Below are positions 4,281-5,161 of a DNA stretch of 5,161 nt, piece after piece. The notes under the pieces are model-generated. The model was given only the letters and a program-made list of their open reading frames with translations. It did no database searches and was not told where the DNA came from. Positions within the stretch are counted from its first letter, which is position 1, and every line of letters begins with the position of its first letter. A program made the translations under genes and the position numbers. The stretch is from NCBI GenBank assembly GCA_003252145.1, contig QKDJ01000124.1:1-5161 (forward strand). Direction: 5' to 3'. Source of the DNA: Azovibrio restrictus. GTDB lineage: Bacteria; Pseudomonadota; Gammaproteobacteria; Burkholderiales; Rhodocyclaceae.

Positions 4281-5161
4281 TTCCCAACGATCTCCCTATT
4301 GGAGAAGGCCACCCGGATGCCGGGCGGCACTTTCTGCGACTCGCCCGGGATTACTGGAACAGCGAACGTAAATGGATGGTGCGGGGCGCCGTCTTATTGC
4401 TGGTGCTGCTTACCCTGGGTCAGGTCCTGCTGGCCATCTGGGTCAGCTACTGGCACCGGGACCTGTTTGACGCCCTGGAAAACCGTACCAATGGGGAATT
4501 GCTGCACCTGACCCTGGTATTCGTACTCATCTTCCTGCTCACCATGGGGGTCACCGCTCTGCATCTGCAGGTAAAACGCTGGGTGCAGCTGGATTGGCGC
4601 CAATGGCTCACGGACCTGCTGGTCAATCGCTGGATGTCCCGGGCCCGCCATTACCGACTCCAATTCACCCTGGGCGAGCATGACAACCCCGACGGCCGCA
4701 TTGCCGAAGACATTCGTATCGCCACCGAAGTGGCCGTCAATCTGGCCCACTCCCTCCTGTATGCGGCACTCATCCTGGGCAGCTTCATCGATATTTTGCT
4801 GGCCGTCTCGGGCAGTGCCCCCCTGCCCGGCACCAATTTTGACGTGCCCGGCTACATGGTGCTCATGGCCTTCCTTTATGCAGGCGCCGGCACGGCCTTC
4901 GGTCTGCTGTTGGGACGCCCCCTGATCAGTACCACCAATGCCCTGCAAACCTTCGAGGCCAATCTGCGCTTTGGCCTGGCCCGCGCCCGGGAACACTCGG
5001 AATCCATCGCCCTGATGCACGGGGAAGGCTTCGAGCGGCGCAGTGCCGCCCGCCTCTTTGCCGATGTGGGCAAGGGCTGGAACAGACAGACCTGGGCCTA
5101 TCTGGGCATCGTCTCCTTTTCCACCGGCTACGGCACCCTGCTCCCCGTCTTTCCCATCCTC
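4277..5161 (+). CDS. SbmA/BacA/YddA-type ABC transporter, membrane-domain part (runs off the window)
   Basis: This open frame has 295 codons and no stop before the window ends. It encodes the membrane portion of an ABC transporter of the ABC_membrane_2 / SbmA-BacA group, which in YddA and Rv1819c continues into an ATP-binding domain; that part would be to the right. The N-terminal segment FLRLARDYWNSERKW (19-33) precedes a first helix (about 35-58), followed by YWHRDLFDALENR (58-70), a second helix (about 75-96), the hallmark DNPDGRIAEDIR (136-147) and helices at about 157-177 and 191-212. REHSESIALMHGEGFE (238-253) is another family segment. Relatives move peptides, vitamin B12 or other hydrophilic compounds; the substrate here is unknown. 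The GTG at 4277 overlaps the glucokinase TGA in a GTGA arrangement, indicating translational coupling. A later ATG (4376, residue 34) would remove the conserved N-terminal segment and is less likely. Confidence 0.87.
   Translation, partial: MIPNDLPIGEGHPDAGRHFLRLARDYWNSERKWMVRGAVLLLVLLTLGQVLLAIWVSYWHRDLFDALENRTNGELLHLTLVFVLIFLLTMGVTALHLQVKRWVQLDWRQWLTDLLVNRWMSRARHYRLQFTLGEHDNPDGRIAEDIRIATEVAVNLAHSLLYAALILGSFIDILLAVSGSAPLPGTNFDVPGYMVLMAFLYAGAGTAFGLLLGRPLISTTNALQTFEANLRFGLARAREHSESIALMHGEGFERRSAARLFADVGKGWNRQTWAYLGIVSFSTGYGTLLPVFPIL

Noticed and set aside
4394..5020. Minus-strand open frame (208 codons) antisense to the ABC transporter
   Set aside because: It has no recognisable motif and a Gly/Gln-rich composition. 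The plus frame through the same bases has the DNPDGRIAEDIR family hallmark.

Overview
The window is ordinary GC-rich, densely coded bacterial chromosome, and its edges cut a gene at each end. The protein types suggest a proteobacterium. The Tim44-like exported protein with its RFGGGKSLGMQR start, the DUF4405 membrane protein and the PF02685 glucokinase together fit a betaproteobacterium or a close relative such as an acidithiobacillus-like lineage. This placement comes from protein style only; no rRNA or other marker is present.

Layout from left to right. (1) 1-680, minus: the first 226 residues of a MotA/TolQ/ExbB-type proton-channel subunit that most resembles ZorA, the channel subunit of the Zorya anti-phage system. 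The rest of the gene, and any zorB and effector genes, would lie beyond base 1. (2) 681-798: a short gap holding a candidate promoter and operator for that gene and a strong intrinsic terminator (740-771) that ends the gene behind it. (3) 799-1716, minus: an exported Tim44-like domain membrane protein. (4) 1717-1929: a divergent intergenic region with several inverted repeats. (5) 1930-2586, plus: a Crp/Fnr-family regulator whose effector domain looks like that of the CO-sensing heme protein CooA. (6) 2583-3089, minus: a three-helix DUF4405 (cytochrome b-like) membrane protein, convergent with the regulator and sharing the bases of its stop codon. (7) 3090-3284: a second divergent intergenic region carrying two inverted copies of a 15-bp palindrome-like element, one ahead of each gene. 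(8) 3285-4280, plus: glucokinase. (9) 4277 to beyond 5161, plus: the membrane half of an SbmA/YddA-type ABC transporter, translationally coupled to glucokinase by a 4-base GTGA overlap.

The glucokinase and transporter genes almost certainly form an operon. The regulator and the DUF4405 gene are neighbours that may be linked by redox or gas sensing, but only position and family suggest this. The ZorA-like gene is insulated from its neighbour by the terminator and probably begins a separate operon running out of the window. It is the best candidate here for an interesting system, although known Zorya systems have been described; only the part outside the window can show whether this one is typical. 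I see no tRNA, rRNA, CRISPR array, transposase or integrase.
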